Positions 24,901 through 36,297 of a stretch of DNA of 64,000 nt are shown here, piece after piece. The notes under the pieces were generated by a model. The model did no database searches. It saw only the letters and a list, made by a program, of their open reading frames with translations, and was not told the DNA's origin. Position 1 is the first letter of the stretch. Each line of letters opens with the position of its first letter. A program made the position numbers and the translations under genes. Location of the stretch: positions 124,001 to 188,000 of the forward strand of contig JAFCMP010000109.1 in NCBI GenBank assembly GCA_017506865.1, read 5' to 3'. The DNA comes from Tribonema minus (lineage: Eukaryota > Sar > Xanthophyceae > Tribonematales > Tribonemataceae).

Positions 24901-27900
24901 ACGTGCATAGACCAGGTGCGCACGGGGGGGGAGGGGGGGGGGGAGGGCGTGTGTTAGATGTATGCTCGCCGTTATGGTGTGTGGTGTGTGCGCGCGGCGC
25001 CTGCTGGCGTCGCTGCCGCTTAACTCCGCGTCGGCGCTCTTGTGGCTCGACCACACGTGCATAGACCAGGTGCGCGCGCGCGGTGGCGGCTGGCTGCGTG
25101 CGCTACATGTATGTTTGCTGTGATGGTGTGTGGTGTGTGCGCGTGGCGCCTGCTGGCGTCGCTGCCGCTGAATGCCGCGTCGGCGTTCTTGTGGCTCGAC
25201 TACACGTGCATAGACCAGGTGCGCGCGCGCGGTGGCGGCTGGCTGCGTGTGCTACATGTATGCTCGCCGTAATGGTGCGTGGTGCGTGTGCGTGGCGTCG
25301 CTGCCGCTCAGCGCGGCGCCGGCGTTCCTGTGGCTGGACTACACTTGTATAGGCCAGGTGCGTGGCTGGCTGCGCGTCTGATGCGTGCTCGCAGTGATGG
25401 TGTGTCGTGTGTGTGGGGTTGGGTGTGGTTTGACGGCCTTGCTTTCTGTGTATGGGGCATGCCGTTTGAGCTGGTCGACTTTGTGTCCGCATTCCTGTGG
25501 CTGGACTTCACGTGCTTAGGCCAGGCGCGCGTCTGAAAGTAAGCCTTTTCACCATGTAGGCAGGCCTGCCGTTGAAGGAGCCTCTGCAAGGCCTGAACAC
25601 ATCGAGAGCTCAAAACCAAAACGACTGATGCAATGTAACGTACAGAAGCAGTGGCAGATGGGATACACTCTAGCTTCAGCCGCATGCCCCATGGCACCAG
25701 CGCGCCGCTTGCTGCATGCGCGCTCAGCGAGATCTGCCGTGCTTCAGTGCAGCCGCAGCGAGCAGGGAGCTCCCCACACTGAGCGCTGTGATGCTGAGCG
25801 ATGCTGAGCATCGAGGTGTGCGAACTACAAGCAGTGACGTCACAAGATAGCGTTTTTGTGTCATGAGAGGCACTCAATCACAAACATAATAAAGAGGAGC
25901 GGCGGATTGAGCCATTTCAATGAAAGCGTCCCGTGCATCCTCGATATGCGAATGACCAGCACAGGGTCCCAGCGTCAAGCAGTGGCGCTGAAACCAAATG
26001 GTCCCCTGGTCCTCTCATGCACTCACGCTCCCTCTACGGCCTCCGCTGCGTGCCCTCTCAGGACGACCCGAAGCGCCGCAGCAGCGGCATACAGAGTCTG
26101 CCCTCATATGTCGAGCGCTGCGACGCGCTGCTGATACCGTACACGTCGGAGGCGCTAGTGGAGGGCGGCGCCGCCGCTGCTGCTGCCGCTGCCGGCGCGC
26201 CGCCGCCGCGACGCGCCCCCCCTGACCGTGACGACCAGGCGAGTCGTGCCGCCGGTGATGGTGTGTGCGTGTATGTTGCATTGGCGCAGCGGGTCGTCGA
26301 AGCGAAATGTGTAGTGTCAAATGTGATGTTGTGTCGGCGCAGCGAGTCGTTGGAGCGAAGTGTATGGACTCGGAGCTGCGCGGAGGCTGCGACGCGCTCT
26401 ATCGCGGGCGTCAGCGCGTAGCGCTCAGTGCAACTTCAATCAATCATTTGAACTCAGTAAACGATGCACTTGTCATGGGGTCAGCGCGCACGCTGCGGCT
26501 GGAACATGTAGCGATGCACAGCGGCGCGGGGAGGTGACACACAAGAGTGCATTGGGCTCTGGTGGCAAGTTTGACTTCGGGCACCTGGGCTGTTTCACGC
26601 CCTAAAGCACGAATTTGCTTACACAAATCGCATTGGAGTAAGTGGGAGTACACAATGGTGCAGCTCAGCGGTCGCAGCACGAGAGCCGCATGGTCGGTGC
26701 AATGTCGTTGGCGGAACTGCGCCACTTCTCAGCACAAGTCTGACTGTGCCGTGTGTCCAGCCGTTGCTCCTCACGGGATGACAGTGCCGGTGGGCGACTG
26801 CCACGGCGACAGTTGCGTTGACAGGCACCTGTGCGACATCCGCCCATAGGTAGGTTGGTATACTCACGTGCCCGCTGCTGCTGCTGCTGCTGCTGCTGAC
26901 ATGGTGGCTGGTGCTTGTCCGCGGTTGCTCGCTGCTGCAGAGCATCAGCAGCCTGGAGAGGTCGCACCACCGGCGCTCCAGCACGGCGGGGACGCTGAGC
27001 CGTGCCGACGAGATGAGGTATGTAGGTATAGCGTATGTATGCGTAACTGCCATGTGCGCAACTGCCGTATGCGGGCGAGCGCGCGTTTGACAGGCGCTTG
27101 TGAGCGTGTGCCGGCCCGCCTGGCGTCTTCAGCGATGGCTGCAGCGATGGCTTTGCGTAACTGCCGTAACTGCTGTGCTCGGTACTGCGCGGTCGGCGAG
27201 CGCTTGCGAGCGTGTGCCGGCCTGCCTGGCATTTTCAGCGATGGCTGCATCGATGGACGCGGTGCCGGTGCAAGTACTTCAATGAGAAGATGAAGTGTGT
27301 TGCTGCGCTGAGTACCTGAGTCGAGCGCCTGTGGAGTGTATATAATGGCACTCTTGACAGTGCTACAGGGCTTGAAAGCCAAGTCTCCACACCTTAGACG
27401 ACATGATGCTTTTCCGACATGGTCGGTACAATATGTCGCGACGGTGCCGTCAGAACTCATGTCGCGACACAGTCGCGCGCCGCCTGCCCAGTTCATGTCG
27501 TCTAGACGACGGCGTTGACGCACCGTTCGTTGCGTTCATGTCGTCCATTCACGACACCGTCGCGCAAGGTTGGCGCTCTTCATGTTGTCTCATGTCGTGT
27601 ATGTCGTAGCATGTGGTGTGTGCACATCAGTGCACACAGCACTGATTCCGCGGTGGCTTGCCGCAATCAGAGCGTATTTGCAATGGCGGACAACACTTCC
27701 GCAGGCTCTGATCTGATCTCTGATTACTCACGCTGCATCGTGATGATTACGTCAAGCTCGGTGTATTTGTCAGTGATCCCGAAAAGGGCCTCATCACGTG
27801 AGGTACGAGAAGATGGTGGGAGCTGGTGCTGATGTCGGTGATACCGCGATACGCCCCAGAGGCGCTCTGCAGTGAATCCAGGGCCCAATCAGCCAGAGCG

Positions 27901-30900
27901 TCTTGCAGTGAGACGGTGGTTCAGATCCGTTTCAGCCTTTGTTCGAAGGTTGCGCCAACAGCATGATGATAACATCAGAGAGTAGGCAGCAATACGTGAT
28001 GTGAATCTGGTGTAGCATGACACTACTTTTGCAGCAGTCGTGGCAGCGCAATAGCTTCGACTATGTCGTTGTGTGTTGTTGCTGTCACAACTTTGTTGCG
28101 TGCTAGGCAGAACCTATGTCGTCTAGACGACCATGTCGCGACATGCCTGTCAAAGTTGGTGTCGTCTAGACGACATATGTCGCTTGCCACTGCTAAAACC
28201 CCTGTCGTCTCGACGACCATGTCACGACATACCCTCAAAGGATCATGTCGTCCAGATGACTATGTCGCGACATGATGTCGTCTAAGGTGTGCAAGTCTCA
28301 CATCCCTATCGTAGTCTATGGGGGGCAAGTGTACGTGTGCGCACGTCTGCACTTGACCAGCGCAGATGTTCAAAGCCAGAGCATGCAGCGTCTCTGAGGC
28401 ACCCCTGCTGAAGCCAGCATTCGCGGTAGCACATATTCATGTAGTTGGTCAGAACTCGTCGCCCCTTCTCGGGCACGGTGACCACTGGCCTGGCAGCATC
28501 CGCGGCACTCTCGCCGCATGACCATTGTCGCTGCTGCGCAGATCTGGCGCTTTGCGTCATCCCCACGTCCGCCCTCGGGACGGCGACGGCTACGACGTAC
28601 TTCAACCTGCCCAACGGCAACGGCATGCAGAGCACTGCTGCCACCGACCTTAACCTGGCCATGCTGCCACTGGCCCTCTACTTCATCTACGCCGTGTGTG
28701 CGTACCTCGCGGCATCGTCGCGCAGAGCTGCTCAGCGAAGCGCACTCACGAGCGCCGCAGTGGTGCCAGCAAGACCTCATGTGCGAGAAAGCGCCCGAGG
28801 ATACCGTACTGTAGAGTCGGACTTCACAGCGCATTGAATTTGATGCAGCGGAAGGATTCTGTTGCGCGTACAAGTAGCGACACCGCGTGGCAAGCGGTGA
28901 CGCACACACGGCGCAGATGAAGTAGAGGGCCAGTGGCAGCATGGCCAGGTGGAGGTCGGTGGCAGCAGCGCTCTGCGCGACGGTGCCGTTGGGCAGGTTG
29001 AGGCACGTAATGGCCGTCGCCATCTCGAGGGCGGACGTGAGCATGACGCACAGCGCCAGATCTGCGCAGCAGCGACGGCGGACATGCAACGAGAGTGCAC
29101 ATGCGCGCCGCCTGACCGACCCTTGCAGGCAGATTTGAAACTTCAAGTTCAGGGTCCGAGAGTCTGATAATGAGTGTGGGCTTGAGACGCATTTCTGCAA
29201 TTCGAATAAATGCAACGAACAGTTTTGTTTTGGATCATTGCAAATCTAATTTATCATCAGGCACCATTTAACAAGTTAGAATCATGCACTGCGTCTGGGT
29301 TTAGGTTTATACATCACAGTAGAAAATGAATTTCATTGATCGCCTGAGATTGGCTTTGCCTTAGATGGCGGGCGGGCGGCACAGCTTTGCCGCGGCTGCC
29401 AGCCCAGCAAACGAACGAACGAGTAGGGTCTTCTTGACTATGTAGGGTCAATCGTCAACCTTTCGTTAGAGGGTCTCATTGCTGGGGGGAGGAGGGAGGA
29501 GGGGCGTGTCATTTCCAAGTGCAGCCCCCCAGCGCTCAGCCTTCATGCATGCATACTGTGCTGTTGTGCAATGGAAAAGCCTCATCATGATGGTGCATCA
29601 ATTTGAATGCCGTCGACCATTACACTGTGTGCCTGAGGCAAGCCGCAAGAACCACCATCACACGCAACCGATATAATCGGTTCAAAACCCGCGTCATCAC
29701 CTCATACTACGCGCATTCAAGAGCGCTGTCACTAGCTGCTGAACCTCTGTGTTGGGCTGCCGGCTGGAGCTGGCCTACCGAACACGTGAGACCTTTCCAA
29801 TACTGAACACCCATGCCTCGAACGCTAAAAGCTTGCACACAGAAGTCTTTTTGACTGGTGGATACGGTGGTACTGTTTAACTCGTGGCCATTGCTGCCGC
29901 AGCGGCGACCACGGCTATTGGTGGAAGGCACTTGCGGCTAACCATCCCTTGTCACCTAGAGCTCTACGATCTTTTGATTCGTTTTCATAATACGCTAGAT
30001 GCAACGATGCAAGGCACAGACACCGAGGAACAGCGCATGCGAGGGAGCATGAGCAAAAAAACTGAATGCCTGTCGTGTGTCGCCTCTATCCAGAGAGGAA
30101 TGGGGACACGCAAGCAATCACTCGCCGGCAAAACAACACCGCAGTCAAGAGCCAGACGAGCGCCGCCGCGACGCGCCTTCTTTGCCTGTGAAAATGCCAA
30201 CTCGCCCCAAACAGTACTTCATAAAGTTGCTGACTACGTGTTTGGGGCCAGTTGGCATTCTCACAGGCAAAGAAGGTGTGGTTGCGTTCAGCGCTGTTTG
30301 GGGCCAGTTGGCATTTTCACGGGCATAGCCCGTGCATGTGCGTGTAGTGTGGTTCAGGTGTGTGCAAGAGAAGTTCTGATGACGTACGTGAGGAGATTGA
30401 TCATGCTCTTGACTTTGCCAAGCCTCCTCCAAAGACAGTGTCGTGCGCATTGCCGCGTGTGTGCAAAAACTTCACAATTTACACTCCATTGCTCTCGTCC
30501 GCGACAGCATAAGCCTGGAGCTCTCCCCTAACAGCATCGCCACCGGAAGGCCGGATCTCAACATGATGGGCGTCAGCGAGGTGAGCATCACCATTGTGCT
30601 CGTCAACTTCAAGTACTACTTGAACATTTCTGGAACATTGCGTACGAGCGCGCCCGGTCGTTGAAGCTGGGCACGGCGCGTCTGGTGCAGCACCGGCGCT
30701 CTGAAATCAAGCGTAGCCTCGCGAATCGACAGCTGTTGGTGCCCCTACTCGTCACTGCTGCAGCTCGAAGCTCAATGCATGTCGCGTGGTCAAGCTCCAC
30801 CTTGCGGCAACCGCCGGCCCGCTCCAGCTTCAATCCTGTGTTCGCTGCCGTCGATGCGCTTCACTCATGAAGCGCCTTGCTGTGCGTGGCGTCACTGCCA

Positions 30901-33900
30901 GGGTTAGGGTTAGGGTTAGGGCGTCCGCGCGCACAGCACCGCTTGGAACGGGGTCGTCTGCTGCAAACGGTTACATCAGCGGCGCTCTCGTGCAACGCGC
31001 ATTGATGTCGCTGCGCACAGGAGGCACAGCGCATCGCCCTCGTACTCCGCATGCGCAAACCGTTTTTTTGTGATGTGCAGCTTCCGTCCATGCCTCGGCC
31101 ACATTACGGGGGCGCCGCCGCAGGCAGAAGCAGCGCCGCATAGGCGTGGTGCTTCTCGGTATACCGCTGCCACATGCTGAGGTTGCTTCAAAGCCCGGCA
31201 CGCTTTTGCTACCCCTTGCCCCACCCCCCCCCCCCCCCTCCCCGCCCCCCCTCACCTCCTCTAGATACCCCCCCCCATGCCCCCTGCCACCCCTCGCAGA
31301 GCGGGCCCGCATTCTCATCGGTGCCCGGCAGCACCGCCGCCGCCGCCGGCAGCAGCAGCGGCGGCAGCGGCGCCGCCAAGGGCAGCACCAGCTTTGCCTC
31401 AGCGCTCGGCGCGGGGTGGCCGGAGCTGTACACATCGCTGGCAGACTACGCGTCGCGCGCGTGGTGCCGCTGCGAGCTATTCATGGCGACCGCGGTGCCC
31501 ATGCCGCCGGAAGGTGCGTGTGTACGCATGTATGTATGTGTAGGGTTGGGGTTAGGGTTAGGGTTAGTGTATGTATGGACGTATGTATGCATGGATGGAT
31601 GGATGCATGTATGCACAATATTTAGCGGCAGCAGCAGCAGCTGGTGGGAGGACAGGGGGGGGTGCAGCGGGCCGGATCTGTGCTGTGCATGCGTTGCAGT
31701 AGGTCGGAGTGCGCGCGATGGCAGTGCGCATGCGCGCGTTGCGTGCGAGGTCGTTCTTTTGTGCGACCCGGCGCCTGCTGCTAGGGGTAGGGTCAGAATT
31801 AAGGTAAGCGCCGGGCGGTGCCTGCCTCAAAGTGACGTGGGCTTGAGGCTCAGAAATGGCTACGGCACAAGTATACGTGGAAGTAGTTGATTATCTGTGG
31901 TACACGCGCAGCGGATATGAGCGGAGAGGGTGTGTGTGCGTGTGGCCTCTCATTGTCCATACTCAGCCTGTCCCAGTTCCATTGCTTTGCCCGTGCTCAT
32001 CCTGTCCCATTCCACTGCGCTCTTTCCTCTGTTTCCACTCATTGGTGCATGTAGTTGCCATCTCAGCGAGCCAGCCCACCAGACCATGCAGCGCCGCTGC
32101 GCTGCACCTGTCCCTTCTTCCCACATTGTTTCCGCACAAACTCCTTTTCAGGCCCTCAACGACTCGCCACATCCTTTGTCTCTGCCGCACGCAGGCCTGG
32201 CCTACTTTGAGCTGTCGGCGGTGGCGCACCGTGCGGGCGAGCGGCCCGTGTTTGTGTACGGCCCGGAGCAGCGGGCCAAGGGCGTTGGGCCCGTCGTGCT
32301 GCCGCGCCTCGACAAGGGCTGGTTCGAGGCAAGTTTTATTTCCGTTTATCCAAGCTCGTACTGTACAAGGGGTGCTTTGACACCCGATCCTCTGCTAGCC
32401 TTCCCCCTCATACTCTTTGAAGCATTATGCTTCCTTCAGGTGGCTTCAAGGGCGTCGGCCCTGTTGTGCCGCCGCGCCTCGGTGGGTCAGTGTGAGGCGA
32501 GTGCAGCGTCAATAAAAGTTATGTACCGAATTATTTGTCGACCTACTAAGGGAGGCTTCAACACCTGATCTTCCTTTAGCCTTCCCCCTCGTTGCGATTG
32601 GGGGTAATGTTTCTTTCGTGTAGCTACAAGGGCGTCGGCCCCGTCGTGCTGCCGCGCCTCGACGAGGGCTGGTTCGAGGCGAGTGCAGCGTCAGGGGAAC
32701 AGGCGTATGGAGTAGAATGTGAAGTTTCTGCGGAGAGACTTCGAGGGAACCAGCAGCGTAGTGTCATCACTTGTTGTCTGGCACAGGCCAACAACACGCG
32801 GCACGTAGCTGAAGCAGAGCCCTAGCTGGTAGGCAACACAGAAAGCATGCCCGCCAGTGCAGCGTCAAAGAACAATTACTTGTCGACCTTTTAAGGGGGG
32901 CTTGACTACTGTGGATATGATGGCACTGTTTGACTCGTGGCCAATGACTGCAGCAGCGGCGACCACGGCCATTGACGGAAAGCACTTGCGGCTAACCGCC
33001 CCTTGTCACCTAGAGCTCTACGATCTTTTGACTCGTGTCCATCACAAGCTGAGTATCAGCCGAAGTCTGCACGTGTGCAGCACGCTCGCATGCACCCCCC
33101 CCCCCCCCCGCCCCCCACGTGCAGTCCGCCAACCCGAAAGGGGGAGCGCGGCGCTGGCTCACAAGCTGAACATCCGTGCACTTACTCACACACAACCCCT
33201 CCCCCCCCTCCCCCTCCCCCCTGACTTGCAGGCCGGCAACCCCAAAGGGGGAGCATGCTAACGCCCAAGCCGAGCATCAGCAAAACTACGTGCATCTACT
33301 CACCCGCCCCCCCCCGCCCCCCCCCCATCTCCAGGCCGCCAACCCCGAGGAGGGCGCGCTGACGCACGAGTCGGACCGGCGCGGCATCTGCGCGCTCGTG
33401 ACGCTCGTGCGCTGCGCGGCGCCGCCCGCGCCCAAGCCCGGCTACACGGGCCACCGGCGCCTGTGGTGGCGCCACGGCCGCGGGCGCATGGTGTTTGACG
33501 ACGGCCGCGTGTACGACGGCGAGTGGAAGGTGCGCGCTGATGCTCAGCAGGGTGCGAAGGGGGGGGGCAGGGGGGGGGGGTCGCGCTGAGCGGTCTGGAT
33601 AGTGTCGAGGCCGCGTTTGACGATGGCCGCGTGTACGACGGCAAGTGGAAGGTGTGTGCGCTGATGTTCCGCAAGGGTGGGGGGTGGTGGGGGGGCTCTT
33701 GTTTGCACTGAGCGGTCTGGATTAGGTGCTTACTGAACAAGGGGCGGTGGCTGCTGCTGTGGTGGCGCCACGGCCGCGGGCGCATGGTGTTTGACGATGG
33801 CCGCGTGTACGACGGCGAGCGGAAGGTGCGCTGCTGAGCCGATCAACAGGCGGCACTGGGTAAACCGAACGTTTCCGCAAGCATTCCACGGTTCTGCTGC

Positions 33901-36266
33901 GCAGCCAACTCTTGCTGTCCTTCGCTTCGCTTCGCGCGCTGCCGCAGCGCCGTGCCGCGCCGCGCGCGTGCCTAGTCGCGGATCCCACGACAACTTCACA
34001 GACTTCACGTTCTACTGCACATCTGATTCCTGTCATGCTCATGCCTCGTTGAACTGTACGCTGCCACATCGCTGCCACATCGCCTCGCGCACGCACGCGC
34101 AGGGTGGCCGCGTGCACGGCTACGGCGTCATGGAGTACAGCCGCGGCAGCAAGTACTCGGGCGACTGGCGCCGCGGCAAGAAGTGGGGCAAGGGCATCAT
34201 GGTGTACCCCGACGGCGCTTGCTACGACGGCTACTGGCAGGCAAGTTTTTACTTGTCCGTGCGCGTGGTCAGCGCTGGTGGGGGCAGAGTTGAAGTTGGT
34301 GAGGCAGAGTTGAAGTTGATGGGGCAGAGTTGATGTTGATGGGGCAGAGTTGATGTTGATGCAGAGCTGAACATAACCGCAGCGCCTCACGGTCCGATCC
34401 CGTCCTAGAGTCCTCTAGTCTAGTGCCAGCAGATGAGACCCCAGCGTTGGGCCCGGATGAATTGGTTGCCCTGCAGGGGGAACTCTGTGCGAGCAGTGCG
34501 TATGGACGCACAGTCAGCTGTGAGCAGTGTGACTCGATACGTGTTCTTTCGTGAGTGCGCCACACAGCATCGGTACCGCACTCGGCGGTCCCCGGTGTGC
34601 GCCCCCGCTGACGCTACGGAGGTGCCAGTGCTCTCTGTCGGATCAACAAATGCCCTCCGCGCTACTCGCGCAAGCAGGGGCACCAGCTATGCCTACCGTG
34701 CGCGTGCGGTCGCTGCGGCGCGCCGGGGCAGCCAGCTGTGCAAGCGTTGTTGAATGTACAATAGCACAGCCTGAGCCGTGGTGAACTTACATGCAGTGTG
34801 TGCGCATGCACATGCGGTCTTGCACATTGCAATGTGCGGGCGGCACCTTCAGGGCTCGGCAGAGGCGGCACTGCTGCGTGCACCCCACAACTATCAAAAC
34901 AGCGCTCAACTTGGCCCAGACCAATGTTCAATACTTGCACAACCATCAAAGCACTGCTCAACTAGCCCATAATCAACGCCCTGTACTCCCACCACAGAAA
35001 CCAATACTCCGCACTCACATAATCAACAGAGCAGCGCTCAACTAGCTCCCTGACCAACACCCGCTCTCGCACTCCAGACTGCCTTTACAAGACCCCCCCC
35101 CCCCCCCCCGCACCACCTCTACAGGACGGACGGCGCCACGGCTTTGGGCGCTACGTGTATGCGACCGGCGCAACGTACGAGGGCCAGTGGGAGGACAACC
35201 ACATGCACGGGCACGGCGCCTACACGAGCGCGAGCGGCAGCAGCTACACGGGGCAGTACCGCCGCGGCAAGCGCCACGGCGCCGGCGTCATGCGCTTCCC
35301 CGACGGCCGCGTGTACGACGGCGAGTGGGGCGGCGGGCTGCGGCACGGCCGGTGCGTGGAGCGCTGCTGCCGTGTGGTTCAAGAACTACTTCAACATGTG
35401 AACTGACGTGTGAAATGACACTTGTGTTGTATATGATAGTGGTGCATGTACGACGACGAGTGGGGCGGCGGGCTGCGCCACGGCCGGTGCGTGCGTGGAG
35501 TGCTGCTGCCGCTGTGTACTTCAAGCAGTACTTCAACTTGTGAATTGACGCTTTTATAGATAGTCGTGGCATCAGTTGAGCTCGGCGAGTGGGCCGGCGG
35601 CCTGCGCCACGGCCGGTGCGTGGAGCGCTGCTGCTGCTGCCGCCGCTGTGTACTTCAAGAACTAATTCAACTTGTGAAATAAAGCTAGTGGTGGCACCAA
35701 TTGAGCTCGGCAAGTGGGGCGGCGCGCTGCGGCACGGCCGGTGCGTGGAGCGCTGCTGCTGCTGCCGCCGCGTACTTCAAGAACTGCTTCAACATGTGAA
35801 CTGACGTGTGAGAATGACGCCATGTATACATGATAGTGGCACCAGTTGAGCTCGGCGAGCGGGGCGCAAGCACAGATGGTGGAAGACACTTCGCGCCTTA
35901 ATGCCTGCCGCGCCTTCATGGCATGATGTCTTGAGTACGCAGCCGCCGTCAGCAAGCGCGCCCCAGCGCAACATTACAGAAATATAATGAAACAACAGAA
36001 ATGAAAATGCTGCACGATGCTCGCTGCTGCTGACGCGCGTCCTCCCCCCCGCCCCCCCTCGCCCCGCCGCCGCCGCCGCTGCCGCCGCAGGGGCACTTAC
36101 ACATTGACGGACGGCAGCGTCTTCGTTGGCACTTTCGTCGCGGACGCGCGCCACGGCCGCGGCATGCTCACCGCCGCCGACGGCCGCCGCGTGCTGCAGG
36201 AGTGGCGCGACGGGCGCCTTGTTCGGCAGCAGCCGCTCGCGGCGGCGCCGCCCGACTCCGGCAGCA

Positions 36267-36297
<31 letters not shown>

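Larger units (their letters stand above)
24397..33529 (+). other. SHRWL / HET-TIR-like domain coding block (exons 23-29)
   Basis: Exons 24397-24624, 26062-26238, 26941-27017, 30508-30580, 31300-31513, 32195-32328 and 33335-33529. Key strings in order are IIYVSHRWLRP, APHPDAP, SAFLWLDYTCIDQ, SLPSYVERCDALLIPYT, LADYASRAWCRCELFMA and ANPEEGALTHESDRRGICAL. This series (SHRWL, a W.DY..idQ strand, a C..ll.p segment and Y..RAWC..E) is the pattern of algal and fungal proteins annotated as heterokaryon-incompatibility/TIR-like; that assignment is from memory and not searched. A Ser/Gly-rich insert interrupts it between the C..ll.p segment and RAWC. Two donors here are GC (after 26238 and 32328). Confidence 0.72.

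Noticed and set aside
27388-28291. Calling the transposon hAT
   Set aside because: The 8-bp duplication is compatible but so are P, Merlin and some Mutator-like elements, and there is no transposase to decide.
28370-29215. 281-codon minus-strand open frame
   Set aside because: It runs through both arms of the inverted duplication and the spacer. Only the arm segment looks coding, and it has splice-like borders, so a single-exon gene is unlikely.
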